A DNA stretch of 33,076 nucleotides from Sulfurovum sp. (GTDB lineage Bacteria; Campylobacterota; Campylobacteria; Campylobacterales; Sulfurovaceae), in NCBI GenBank assembly GCA_026996325.1, contig JALWLU010000199.1, forward strand, positions 1 to 33,076, in the 5' to 3' direction. The notes under the pieces are model-generated. The model did no database searches, had not been told where the DNA came from, and saw nothing but the letters and a program-made list of their open reading frames with translations. Each line of letters begins with the position of its first letter. Within the stretch, counting starts at the first letter, position 1. Below are positions 9,904 to 17,619 of the stretch, in pieces. The position numbers were made by a program, and so were the translations under genes.

Positions 9904-9994
9904 AATTCCTAATTCCTAATTCCTAATTCCTAATTCCTAATTCCTAATTCCTAATTCCTAATTCCTAATTCCTAATTCCTAATTCCTAATTCTA
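9904..9994 (-). repeat. Perfect heptanucleotide tandem repeat (aattcct on +; AGGAATT on -), 12 units plus one variant unit
   Basis: Direct count: 84 nt = 12 x aattcct at 9904-9987, then aattcta at 9988-9994 containing the upstream gene's stop codon. Confidence 0.97.
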
Positions 9995-10807
9995 TTCGCA
10001 TTTCTTCGCCCCAAGCTTCAAAATCTCCTCACACGCAAACCCGGCTGCCTTGCGCGCCTGGACATTAATGTGCGGACGGTGCTTCATCGTCAGGTTGTAG
10101 CGTTCAAGAATCTCAAAATAGACACTCTCATCCCTCCCCTCCTTGGCACAGAGGTACTTGAACCATCTGTCTCCTTTATGAACATGGACAATCTCCTCTT
10201 CGTAGATCGTCTGCAATGCACTCAAGAGTGACGCCACATGAGGATTCTTCTTTTTGTTCTCAAGTTTTTTCATGATCTGAGGATTGACATCGAGCCCCGA
10301 AGCCTCATAGTAGCGCGGGATGATCGCCATACGGTCAAGCACATTTTCGGCCGTATGTTCCGCTGCGTCGAAAAGGCCGGCATGTACGGGAAAATCACCG
10401 TACTCATAGCCAATCATCTGCAGTATCTCTGTTAACATCTTGTAGTGTCGTATCTCATCAGCCGCCACCTCCAACCAATCGCATTTATAGTCATTTGGCA
10501 TAAAAGGGAAGCGGTATACCGCATCGAGTGCAAGGTCTATGGCAGAGTATTCGATGTGGGCAATGGCGTGCACCAGTGTCGCAAGCCCTTCGGTGGTATC
10601 GAAATCCTTCCGTGCGGGAAGTTCTCTTGGAGAGACGATGCGGCATCGGGAAGCGTAAGAGGGCCTATTGAACCTCTTTGGGACAAAGTTCACTTTGAAG
10701 CTAACCTCATTTTGGTTACAATACGCCAAAGCCTGAAGCGTTATGGCCTCTTTGACCGCAATATCGTCACTGGTAAGCGCTTCTTCCAATTTGACGTAAA
10801 AATCCAT
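9992..10807 (-). CDS. DUF455 family ferritin-like protein
   Basis: 271 aa; HAIAHIEYSAIDLALDAVYRF, EVAADEIRHYKML, YEEEIVHVHKGDRWF (ferritin-like E/H-x-x-H pattern). Confidence 0.8.
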   Translation of the reverse strand: MDFYVKLEEALTSDDIAVKEAITLQALAYCNQNEVSFKVNFVPKRFNRPSYASRCRIVSPRELPARKDFDTTEGLATLVHAIAHIEYSAIDLALDAVYRFPFMPNDYKCDWLEVAADEIRHYKMLTEILQMIGYEYGDFPVHAGLFDAAEHTAENVLDRMAIIPRYYEASGLDVNPQIMKKLENKKKNPHVASLLSALQTIYEEEIVHVHKGDRWFKYLCAKEGRDESVYFEILERYNLTMKHRPHINVQARKAAGFACEEILKLGAKKCE

Positions 10808-10820
10808 AAGGAATTATAGC

Positions 10821-11426
10821 ATGCAAATCAAAATGCAACCCATGGGACCCTACCAGACCAACTGTTACATTGTCACTGTCGACGGTAAAGACCTCATCAT
10901 CGACCCGGGTGTCAACGCCACCGAGTGGGTGTTTGAGAATGTCTCCAACCCCGTAGCCGTGCTCAACACCCATGGACACTTCGACCATATCTGGAGCAAC
11001 GATGCGGTAAAGTCCGCCCTGCACATCCCCCTCTACTGCCCAAAAGGGGATGTCTTCATGCTCACCGACGACCCGCTGGGACAGGGTACGCCCAAAAGCC
11101 TTCCCGACTACGAAGTGAACGGCGACAAGACACTGAAGATTGCCGGCATCAAAGTGCGTTACCGCCACTTCCCCGGCCATACCCCCGGCTGCTCCGTCAT
11201 CGAGATAGGCGATGCATGGTTCAGCGGCGACTTCATCTTCGAACAGAGTATCGGACGGTGGGATTTTCCCGCTTCAAGCGGCGAAGCGATGATAAAAAGT
11301 CTTCAAAAGGCGATGCAGATAGAAGAGGACTACACCCTCTACCCCGGTCATGGCGGCACCACCACCCTCAAAGCCGAACAGAAACTCCTCCCCCTATGGA
11401 TAGAACAGGTGAAACGCACATTATGA
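10821..11426 (+). CDS. MBL-fold metallo-hydrolase (glyoxalase II-like)
   Basis: 201 aa; MGPYQTNCYIV, LNTHGHFDHIWSND, FPGHTPGCSV, LYPGHGGTTT. Confidence 0.9.
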   Translation: MQIKMQPMGPYQTNCYIVTVDGKDLIIDPGVNATEWVFENVSNPVAVLNTHGHFDHIWSNDAVKSALHIPLYCPKGDVFMLTDDPLGQGTPKSLPDYEVNGDKTLKIAGIKVRYRHFPGHTPGCSVIEIGDAWFSGDFIFEQSIGRWDFPASSGEAMIKSLQKAMQIEEDYTLYPGHGGTTTLKAEQKLLPLWIEQVKRTL

Positions 11427-11496
11427 ACATGAACTGCTTCACGATTAGTCCGACGGAACCGGAGCGGTGGAGCACAGCGACCCGTGGAGGCGAACG
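11427..11496 (+). repeat. Solo copy of the modular hairpin element found at 45-301 (opposite orientation, immediately 3' of a stop codon)
   Basis: TGAA-CTGC-TTCA hairpin (11430-11441), then cgacggaaccggagcggtggagc...cccgtggaggcg; its reverse complement shares ACCGCTYCGGTTYCG and CGCCTCC.CGG with 211-265. Confidence 0.5.
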
Positions 11497-11509
11497 TACA
11501 CTCTAACTG

Positions 11510-11896
11510 CTAACTCTCCAGTACGTGCCTCTCAAGCACAAATGCCGTAAAACTGCCTTCAAAGACGGCCTTCTGTGCAACAGAGGCACTCACTTCCACT
11601 TCGTACTTTCTGCCCTTTTGGGCGACCACTCTGGCACGGCATACCACCACATCTGCCACCTTCACCGGTGCGACAAACTTCGTTGAAGCTGCCCCAAGGA
11701 CAACATTGGGATCGTTGACAGCACACATGGCCGCATAGTCAGCCGCACCGAAGACAAATCCACCATGTATAAGCCCCTGTTTGTCCGCCGCCATCTGCTG
11801 CGTGGTATGCAGCACCACTTCGGCATACCCCTCATCTATGTGCGTTGCTTTACCGCATAGAGAGGTGTCAATATTCAAGTGGGTATTCTGTTTCAT
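11510..11896 (-). CDS. Hotdog-fold thioesterase-like protein
   Basis: About 128 aa from MKQNTHLNID; ADKQGLIHGGFVFGAADYAAMCAVND hotdog motif; ORF-track start 12007 is probably too long. Confidence 0.8.
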   Translation of the reverse strand: MKQNTHLNIDTSLCGKATHIDEGYAEVVLHTTQQMAADKQGLIHGGFVFGAADYAAMCAVNDPNVVLGAASTKFVAPVKVADVVVCRARVVAQKGRKYEVEVSASVAQKAVFEGSFTAFVLERHVLES

Positions 11897-11979
11897 GGGG
11901 TATCCTTTTTTAGAAGGATTATAGCACAAGGTAGAAGGTTGGAAGCGTGAATAATTTTTCGCTTCCTCTTTACGCGTCG

Positions 11980-12049
11980 TCCCGCACTTGATGCGGGATC
12001 TTGACATCGATTGGCTGATTGACGCAAAGATTCCTGCTTTCGCAGGAAT
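11980..12049. repeat. REP/BIME-like pair of short palindromes
   Basis: TCCCGCA-CTTGA-TGCGGGA (11980-11998) and ATTCCTGC-TTTC-GCAGGAAT (12030-12049); similar sequence starts the window at position 1. Confidence 0.75.
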
Positions 12050-12081
12050 GACGGAGAGTGTCTGCTATAAAGAAAAAAGGG

Positions 12082-12741
12082 TTAGTAGGAGAATTTGTAG
12101 CCACGGCGGCGTACGGTGTGAATAACCTGGAAGCCGAGAATGCTCTTCAGACGCTTTCTAATCTGATTGATCGCCACTTCGACGGTGTTATCACTGACAT
12201 ACTCCGGCTCTTCCCAAAGTGCGTTGATGATCTCATCTTTGCTGAAAACGCGCTGTTTGCGCAGTGCCAGATAGGCAAGAATGTCGAATGTCTTGCCGTT
12301 GAGTGATACGATCTTCTCGTCAAACTCTATCTTTTTGTTGGCGATGTCAATAACCAGCTTATCGATGTTCACTTGTGTCCCGAAGAGGTGACGCATATTG
12401 GAGAGTACACGTGCTGCAATCAGGTCGGGGTGTTCGGTGTGGTGGGTGATGACATCGTCGATACCAAGATCGAAGAGCTCTTTTTGGTTCTTGACATTGT
12501 CCGTCAAAATGAGGATCTTCGTTTCACTCTTCTTTTTCTTTACTTCATTGACATAGCGCTCTAACGAGAACTTCACTCCCTCATCGACAATGATGACCAG
12601 CTCATAGTGTCTGAAATCCGTAAAGTTTGTTGCATCGTACATATCTTTTGCATTGTCTACGATACAAATAAAGTATTTTTCCAGCTCTTTTTCGAGCTCT
12701 TTTACATAATCGTCGTCAAAACCAACTGTCAATATTCTCAT
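12082..12741 (-). CDS. Atypical OmpR-family orphan response regulator, HP1043(HsrA)/CosR-like
   Basis: 219 aa; C-terminal winged helix KTFDILAYLALRKQRVFSKDEIINALWEEPEYVSDNTVEVAINQIRKRL...VRRRGYKFSY; degenerate receiver domain. Confidence 0.85.
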   Translation of the reverse strand: MRILTVGFDDDYVKELEKELEKYFICIVDNAKDMYDATNFTDFRHYELVIIVDEGVKFSLERYVNEVKKKKSETKILILTDNVKNQKELFDLGIDDVITHHTEHPDLIAARVLSNMRHLFGTQVNIDKLVIDIANKKIEFDEKIVSLNGKTFDILAYLALRKQRVFSKDEIINALWEEPEYVSDNTVEVAINQIRKRLKSILGFQVIHTVRRRGYKFSY

Positions 12742-12903
12742 AATTTCCCGCTATACCGTCATATTTGGAAGAGAAACCTTAAACAATATCCGGTTTCCCT
12801 CTTTTCGTAGCGTATTTATAGCAGAATCAAGCTTATTTAAAAATAAAAGTGACTTTCAGCTTCTTTGGTTATTTTAATACTCTGAAGGTTGTATAAATAG
12901 AGA

Positions 12904-13812
12904 TTATGCTTTTATCGCCTTGATATAGACTCGCTTTGGTGCGGGGTACCCCTCGACAGTCTTATCAGGATTCTCCGGGTCGAGGAAATCTTCAAGGCTC
13001 TGCGTGGCGATCCACTCCGTTTTGCGCTGTTCGTTCAGGTCTGTCTTCTTTATCTCAAGCACTTCCACTTCGGCAAAGCCTGCACGGTAGCACCAGTTCT
13101 TCAGCGCATTGACCGTAGGGATGAAATAGATGTTCGGAATTTTGGAATAGCGTTCCCTGGGTGTCAGACACACCTCCTCCTCTCCGTCGATCATGAAGGT
13201 GTCAAGTATCAGCTCGCCGCCTTTGTTCAAGCCCTTGAAGAGCGATTTGAGCATCGCGACAGGGTCGGAGCGGTGGTAGAGTACGCCAAGACAGAAGAGC
13301 ACATCGAATGTGTGTTCATAGAACTCCACATGCTCGACTCCCAGCATCTCGTAGACAATATCTGAATTGACAAAGTGGTCGATGAACTGGAATTGTGAGT
13401 AGTAGATGGCGGAGGGGTCAAAACCAACAAGCTTTTTAGGCTTATGTGTCTGCATCCTGAAGAGGTAGTAGCCGTTGTTACAGCCGATGTCGCCGACAAC
13501 TTTGTTTTCAAGATTGAAATGGGGTTCGAGGAGATTGTATTTGATATGGCTCTGCCACTCCGAATCGATAAAGAGGTCATTGATGGCAAAGGGTCCCTTG
13601 CGCCAGGGCATCAGAATCCTTGCCGTCTCTTCGATCTGCTGTATCTGCGCTTTGCTGATACCTTCGATGGTGACAGCCACCGTATCGCCAAGCGAAACAG
13701 CAATGTTCTCAAAGACCGGAAGAGTGGCAATCGCCTCCTGCAACGGCCTGATGTTTTTCCACGTCAGCCACTTTTTACGCTCTTGCCTAAGCTGGTGAAG
13801 ATTCATCGGCAT
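12904..13812 (-). CDS. cmoB: tRNA 5-carboxymethoxyuridine methyltransferase (CmoB)
   Basis: 302 aa; WRKGPFAINDLFIDSEWQSHIKYNLLEPHFNLENKVVGDIGCNNGYYLFRM; second ATG (13806) has better SD spacing. Confidence 0.9.
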   Translation of the reverse strand: MPMNLHQLRQERKKWLTWKNIRPLQEAIATLPVFENIAVSLGDTVAVTIEGISKAQIQQIEETARILMPWRKGPFAINDLFIDSEWQSHIKYNLLEPHFNLENKVVGDIGCNNGYYLFRMQTHKPKKLVGFDPSAIYYSQFQFIDHFVNSDIVYEMLGVEHVEFYEHTFDVLFCLGVLYHRSDPVAMLKSLFKGLNKGGELILDTFMIDGEEEVCLTPRERYSKIPNIYFIPTVNALKNWCYRAGFAEVEVLEIKKTDLNEQRKTEWIATQSLEDFLDPENPDKTVEGYPAPKRVYIKAIKA

Positions 13813-13857
13813 CCTACTTTACATATAAAGTAGCTTTCCGCCAGGAAAGCATGCCGA
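13806..13857 (-). promoter_or_regulatory. Predicted three-way-junction RNA structure spanning the cmoB ribosome-binding and start region
   Basis: Minus strand: TCGGCAT [GCTTTCC-TGGC-GGAAAGC][CTACTTTA-TATG-TAAAGTAG] G ATGCCGA, all arms perfectly complementary (hairpins share one C). Confidence 0.6.
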
Positions 13858-13860
13858 CAC

Positions 13861-13888
13861 TCTTCACTCTTCACTATTAACTCTTCAC
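13861..13888 (-). repeat. Degenerate heptamer tandem array (tcttcac, tcttcac, tattaac, tcttcac on +) abutting a stop codon
   Basis: Direct reading; stop TAA of the cyclophilin gene occupies 13891-13889. Confidence 0.85.
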
Positions 13889-14434
13889 TTATTTGACGTA
13901 CGCTTTAATGATCTTCTGATCGAACATCGGTCTGTCCCCGGGGCCGGTGGTAACATTTTCGATCTTCCTGACTACATCCTTGCCCTTGATCACTTCACCG
14001 AAGATGGTGTAGCCGCCATTGAGGTGCGGTGTGGGCACGGTCGTGATGAAGAACTGGCTGCCGTTTGTATTGGGGCCGCGGTTGGCCATAGCCAGCAGGA
14101 ATGGTCTGTCGAAGGTAAGGTTCGGTGCATACTCGTTCTTGAACTCTTTATGCCAGATCGACTCACCGCCGCGACCTGTTCCGGTAGGGTCTCCGCCCTG
14201 GATCATAAAGCCTTTGATGACACGGTGGAAGATAATACCGTTATAGTAACCGTTCTTTACGTGGGTAACGAAGTTCTCAACCGCAAGCGGTGCCGCCTTG
14301 GGATAGAGCTTGAGCTCGATATTGCCGACATTGGTCTTGAGAACCACGATCGGCGCTTTCTTGTCCGCTGCATGTAATACGCCTACACCTACTGCCAGGG
14401 CAAGACAGAGTTTTAAAAATCTTCTTCTCATCAT
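13889..14434 (-). CDS. Cyclophilin-type peptidyl-prolyl cis-trans isomerase, exported
   Basis: 181 aa; signal peptide; FHRVIKGFMIQGGDPTGTGRGG; FFITTVPTPHLNGGYTIFGEV. Confidence 0.93.
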   Translation of the reverse strand: MMRRRFLKLCLALAVGVGVLHAADKKAPIVVLKTNVGNIELKLYPKAAPLAVENFVTHVKNGYYNGIIFHRVIKGFMIQGGDPTGTGRGGESIWHKEFKNEYAPNLTFDRPFLLAMANRGPNTNGSQFFITTVPTPHLNGGYTIFGEVIKGKDVVRKIENVTTGPGDRPMFDQKIIKAYVK

Positions 14435-14740
14435 TTATCCTTCAATGACATCGTTTTCGCACTTGTCTATACCAAGCTCTTTAAGCAGCAGCTCAAAAAA
14501 GGCACCGCTCTCTCTCTGCGCTTCGTCCGAAAATTCAATATAGAATGCTTCATTGTCAGATTTGTCGGTCTTCTTGTTGTCAAATACCAAAGGTTTCAGT
14601 CCCGTAGTACCGCATACTTTTTCAATCGCACCGTTGATCTCTTCTCTAAGATCGCTTCTGTTTCCGTCAAAAACGAGGCTCATCCCCGCATAGCACTCTT
14701 CCATTCTCACATTCGCGACAATCTCTTTGCATCTGTCCAC
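14435..14740 (-). CDS. Conserved hypothetical protein
   Basis: 101 aa ORF directly upstream of and adjacent to the cyclophilin gene; no recognised motif. Confidence 0.65.
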   Translation of the reverse strand: MDRCKEIVANVRMEECYAGMSLVFDGNRSDLREEINGAIEKVCGTTGLKPLVFDNKKTDKSDNEAFYIEFSDEAQRESGAFFELLLKELGIDKCENDVIEG

Positions 14741-14805
14741 TGATAAACCTTTTTGTAAATATGGGCAATATTATACTATTCTAATATTATACGATTTTTA
14801 AGCCG

Positions 14806-16332
14806 CTACTTCGCGATACTCGTCGCCCGCATCTCCCGAATGACATTGACCTTGATCTCGCCGGGAAACTGTACCTTCTCAGCGATCTCTTTTGCGATCT
14901 CCTTACTCAGCAGTGCCGCTTCGTTGTCACTCATCTTTTTGGCATTGACAAAGACACGGATCTCACGTCCTGCATTGATCGCATAGGCTTTCTGTACATG
15001 CGGCTTTGAAGTAGCGATCGCCTCTATCTCCCCTACCCGCTTGGTAAAGCTCTCAAGCACCTCCCGTCTGGCACCCGGTCTTGCTGCCGAGAGGGCATCT
15101 GCCGCACAGACGGCAGCACTCTCTACCGAATCGGGCTCTTCATGTCCGTGGTGCGCGTAGATGGCATTGATGACCGTAGGGTGTTCATCGTACCTTCGGC
15201 ACAGGTCCGCACCGATATCCACGTGTGAACCGCCCATATCCTGCGTCAGTGCCTTGCCGATGTCATGTAGCAGGCCTGCGCGCATCGCAAGCTTCTCGTC
15301 ACCGCCCATCTCCGCAGCCATCACACGGGCAAGCCGTGCCACTTCAAGCGTATGTGCCAGTGCATTCTGTCCATAGCTGGCGCGGTACTTCAGCCGGCCA
15401 ATCAGCCTTACCAGCTCTTCGTGCATCCCGTAGATACCAAGGTCGATGAGCACATTCTGCCCCTCTTCGAAGGTTTTCTGTTCAAACTCGCGCTCGACTT
15501 TTTCATGCACCTCTTCGATGCGCCCCGGATGGATACGCCCATCCTCGACCAGTATCTCGATCACACGCGTGGCGATGGCACGCCTGTAAAGATTGAAGGA
15601 GCTGACCAGAATGACTCCGGGTGTCTCATCGATGATGATATCCACACCAAGGAGCATCTCGAGCGCCTTGATGTTACGCCCCTCTTTGCCGATGATGCGT
15701 CCCTTGTGCTCGTCACTTGGCAGCGTAATGAGGTTGATCAGCCGCTCACCTGCAAACTCGCCCGCATAGCGTGTCGTCGCCTGGGCAAGGATATAATTGG
15801 CGCGCTTTTGCCCCTCCTCTTTTGCCGTCTGCTCGTAGCGTCTGACAATAGCAGCGACCTCGGAGCGGCTCTGCTCCTCGACCTTTTCCAGGATATAGGC
15901 TTTCGCCTCCTCTTTGGTCAGGGCAGCAACATTTTGAAGTTTTTCTATCGCCTCGTCGATCTGCTGCTGTTTCTGCTTTTCAAGCTTCTCAAGTTTCTCT
16001 TGGCGTACCTCAAGCTGCTGTACCTCCGAAGAGAGCTGCTCCTGTGCCTTTTCGAGCTTCTTTCGTTTCCTAATCAGCTCCCTGTTGCGCTCTTCAAGCT
16101 TTTCAAGGCGCTCTTCATAGGCGGCTTCCTGCTCAAGTGCCTTGCGCTTGCGCTCCATCTGTGCTTCCTGCAGCAGCAGCTCGGCCTCATGGCTGATCGC
16201 TTTGGCCTTGGCTTTGGCTTCCTGCTCCAGATGCGCGTACCGCTTCTGGGCGTTTCTGGCAAACCACGCATAACCCGCACCCGCTCCAAGTACCGCCCCC
16301 ACAGCTGTGGAGAGCACTAATATTCCTGTCAT
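14806..16332 (-). CDS. rny: Ribonuclease Y
   Basis: 508 aa; N-terminal TM, long coiled coil, KH motif IIGKEGRNIKALE, HD motif LLHDIGKA. Confidence 0.93.
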   Translation of the reverse strand: MTGILVLSTAVGAVLGAGAGYAWFARNAQKRYAHLEQEAKAKAKAISHEAELLLQEAQMERKRKALEQEAAYEERLEKLEERNRELIRKRKKLEKAQEQLSSEVQQLEVRQEKLEKLEKQKQQQIDEAIEKLQNVAALTKEEAKAYILEKVEEQSRSEVAAIVRRYEQTAKEEGQKRANYILAQATTRYAGEFAGERLINLITLPSDEHKGRIIGKEGRNIKALEMLLGVDIIIDETPGVILVSSFNLYRRAIATRVIEILVEDGRIHPGRIEEVHEKVEREFEQKTFEEGQNVLIDLGIYGMHEELVRLIGRLKYRASYGQNALAHTLEVARLARVMAAEMGGDEKLAMRAGLLHDIGKALTQDMGGSHVDIGADLCRRYDEHPTVINAIYAHHGHEEPDSVESAAVCAADALSAARPGARREVLESFTKRVGEIEAIATSKPHVQKAYAINAGREIRVFVNAKKMSDNEAALLSKEIAKEIAEKVQFPGEIKVNVIREMRATSIAK

Positions 16333-16377
16333 CGTTTTTCCTTTTTACAGTGAAAAAGGCTCAAAATATACTTTACT

Positions 16378-16925
16378 TCATGGCACGATTACAATATCTG
16401 CCTCTACATCATAACGGTTGGTCACGATCTCTTTGGAAAAACAGAGTTCCCGTGCCACAAACACTCTTTTTTTTATATTTTTCGTCTCTTTTTCAAAAAA
16501 GCGGTCGTACATGCCCTTGCCGAACCCTACCCGTCTTCGGCAATATCCATCCCAACAATGGGAATGACCGCAATATCTATCTGTTTGTTTCTATATTGGT
16601 TTGAAAATTTCGGCTCTTTAATGCCAAACTTGCGTATCCTAAGCGGATATCTGTATTTTACCAACCTGAAACTTTTACCTTCCATAAAAGGGACATAGAC
16701 CGTTACACCACGCTGTCTCAGGTGCCGTATCAGGGGGAAGAGGTTGATCTCCGTTTTCAGCGGTACGTAAAGCATCACACTCCTGGCATTCTCTTTTAGG
16801 ATTACTTCATAAAGCTTTGCAACCACTCTTCTATCTTTTGCGTAAGCCTGACGCCCTGAAAGCTTTTTCAGGCGCTTGAGGCATCGTTCTCTGAATCTTT
16901 TCTTCTTTTCTGTGTGGCTATCCAT
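16378..16925 (-). pseudogene. 5-formyltetrahydrofolate cyclo-ligase interrupted by a -1 frameshift (or sequence error)
   Basis: ORF 16925-16527 (MDSHTEKKKRF...IPIVGMDIAEDG*) stops mid-domain; the -1 frame continues RRRVGFGKGMYDRFFEKETKNIKKRVFVARELCFSKEIVTNRYDVEADIVIVP* down to 16378. Confidence 0.8.
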
Positions 16926-16946
16926 ACTTCTTTAGTGCTCTTTGGC

Positions 16947-16967
16947 TATAATTTTTGACCTATTATA
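16947..16967. promoter_or_regulatory. Divergent -10-like elements
   Basis: TATAAT on + at 16947-16952 and TATAAT on - at 16967-16962 between divergent genes. Confidence 0.4.
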
Positions 16968-16997
16968 CCAAAAGGGCACCTCCAACAAAGGAATTTT

Positions 16998-17606
16998 GTG
17001 AACACACCCCTACGATATCTGCTCTCTATGCTCACAGTTGCCCTGTTGATAGGAGTTACCGGATGCGGCAAGAAAAAGGAGTCTGCAGTAGAAGACAACC
17101 AGTCTACCACTACCACTACCGCTCCTGCTCCAAAAACCGTTACACAGCCAAAAGGCAAACCTTTTACACTGACCAACCAGCACGGTGTCACCCACACTGT
17201 CTTACAGCAGGAACAAAACCTTCTCTTCGAGGATATAAAAAAACCGATAGTCATTCTCCATTTTTTCAGCACATGGTCACAACCCTGCCGTGGAGAAGCA
17301 CCCTATCTCTCCGATCTGCAGGTAAAATACAACAAGGATGTTGCCGTTCTTGGTATCCTGCTGCATCCTGACGACTATCTGCAGGAGCTTGACAGCTTCG
17401 TCGAGAAGAACCAACTGGCCTACTTCATCTCCAGCGGCAGCCAGAACGATGCCTTCGCAAAAGCAGTCACAAAACAGCTTTCCCTTCCGGAGATGCTGCC
17501 TATCCCCCTGACCGTTATCTACCACAACGACCGCTACTACAAACACTACGAGGGTGTCGTTCCTGTCGAAATGCTGGTACACGATATCGATACACTACTG
17601 AAATAG
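16998..17606 (+). CDS. TlpA/thioredoxin-like lipoprotein with non-canonical WSQPC active-site motif
   Basis: 202 aa; lipobox GVTGC; IVILHFFSTWSQPCRGEAPYLSDLQ. Confidence 0.8.
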   Translation: MNTPLRYLLSMLTVALLIGVTGCGKKKESAVEDNQSTTTTTAPAPKTVTQPKGKPFTLTNQHGVTHTVLQQEQNLLFEDIKKPIVILHFFSTWSQPCRGEAPYLSDLQVKYNKDVAVLGILLHPDDYLQELDSFVEKNQLAYFISSGSQNDAFAKAVTKQLSLPEMLPIPLTVIYHNDRYYKHYEGVVPVEMLVHDIDTLLK

Positions 17607-17619
17607 AAGGAGTTTTACC

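Noticed and set aside
9904-9994. Possible CRISPR-like array
   Set aside because: Unit is only 7 nt, with no spacers; it is a simple tandem repeat.
15352-16320. 322-aa plus-strand ORF
   Set aside because: Antisense to rny; Leu/Phe-rich translation is the mirror of the RNase Y coiled coil.
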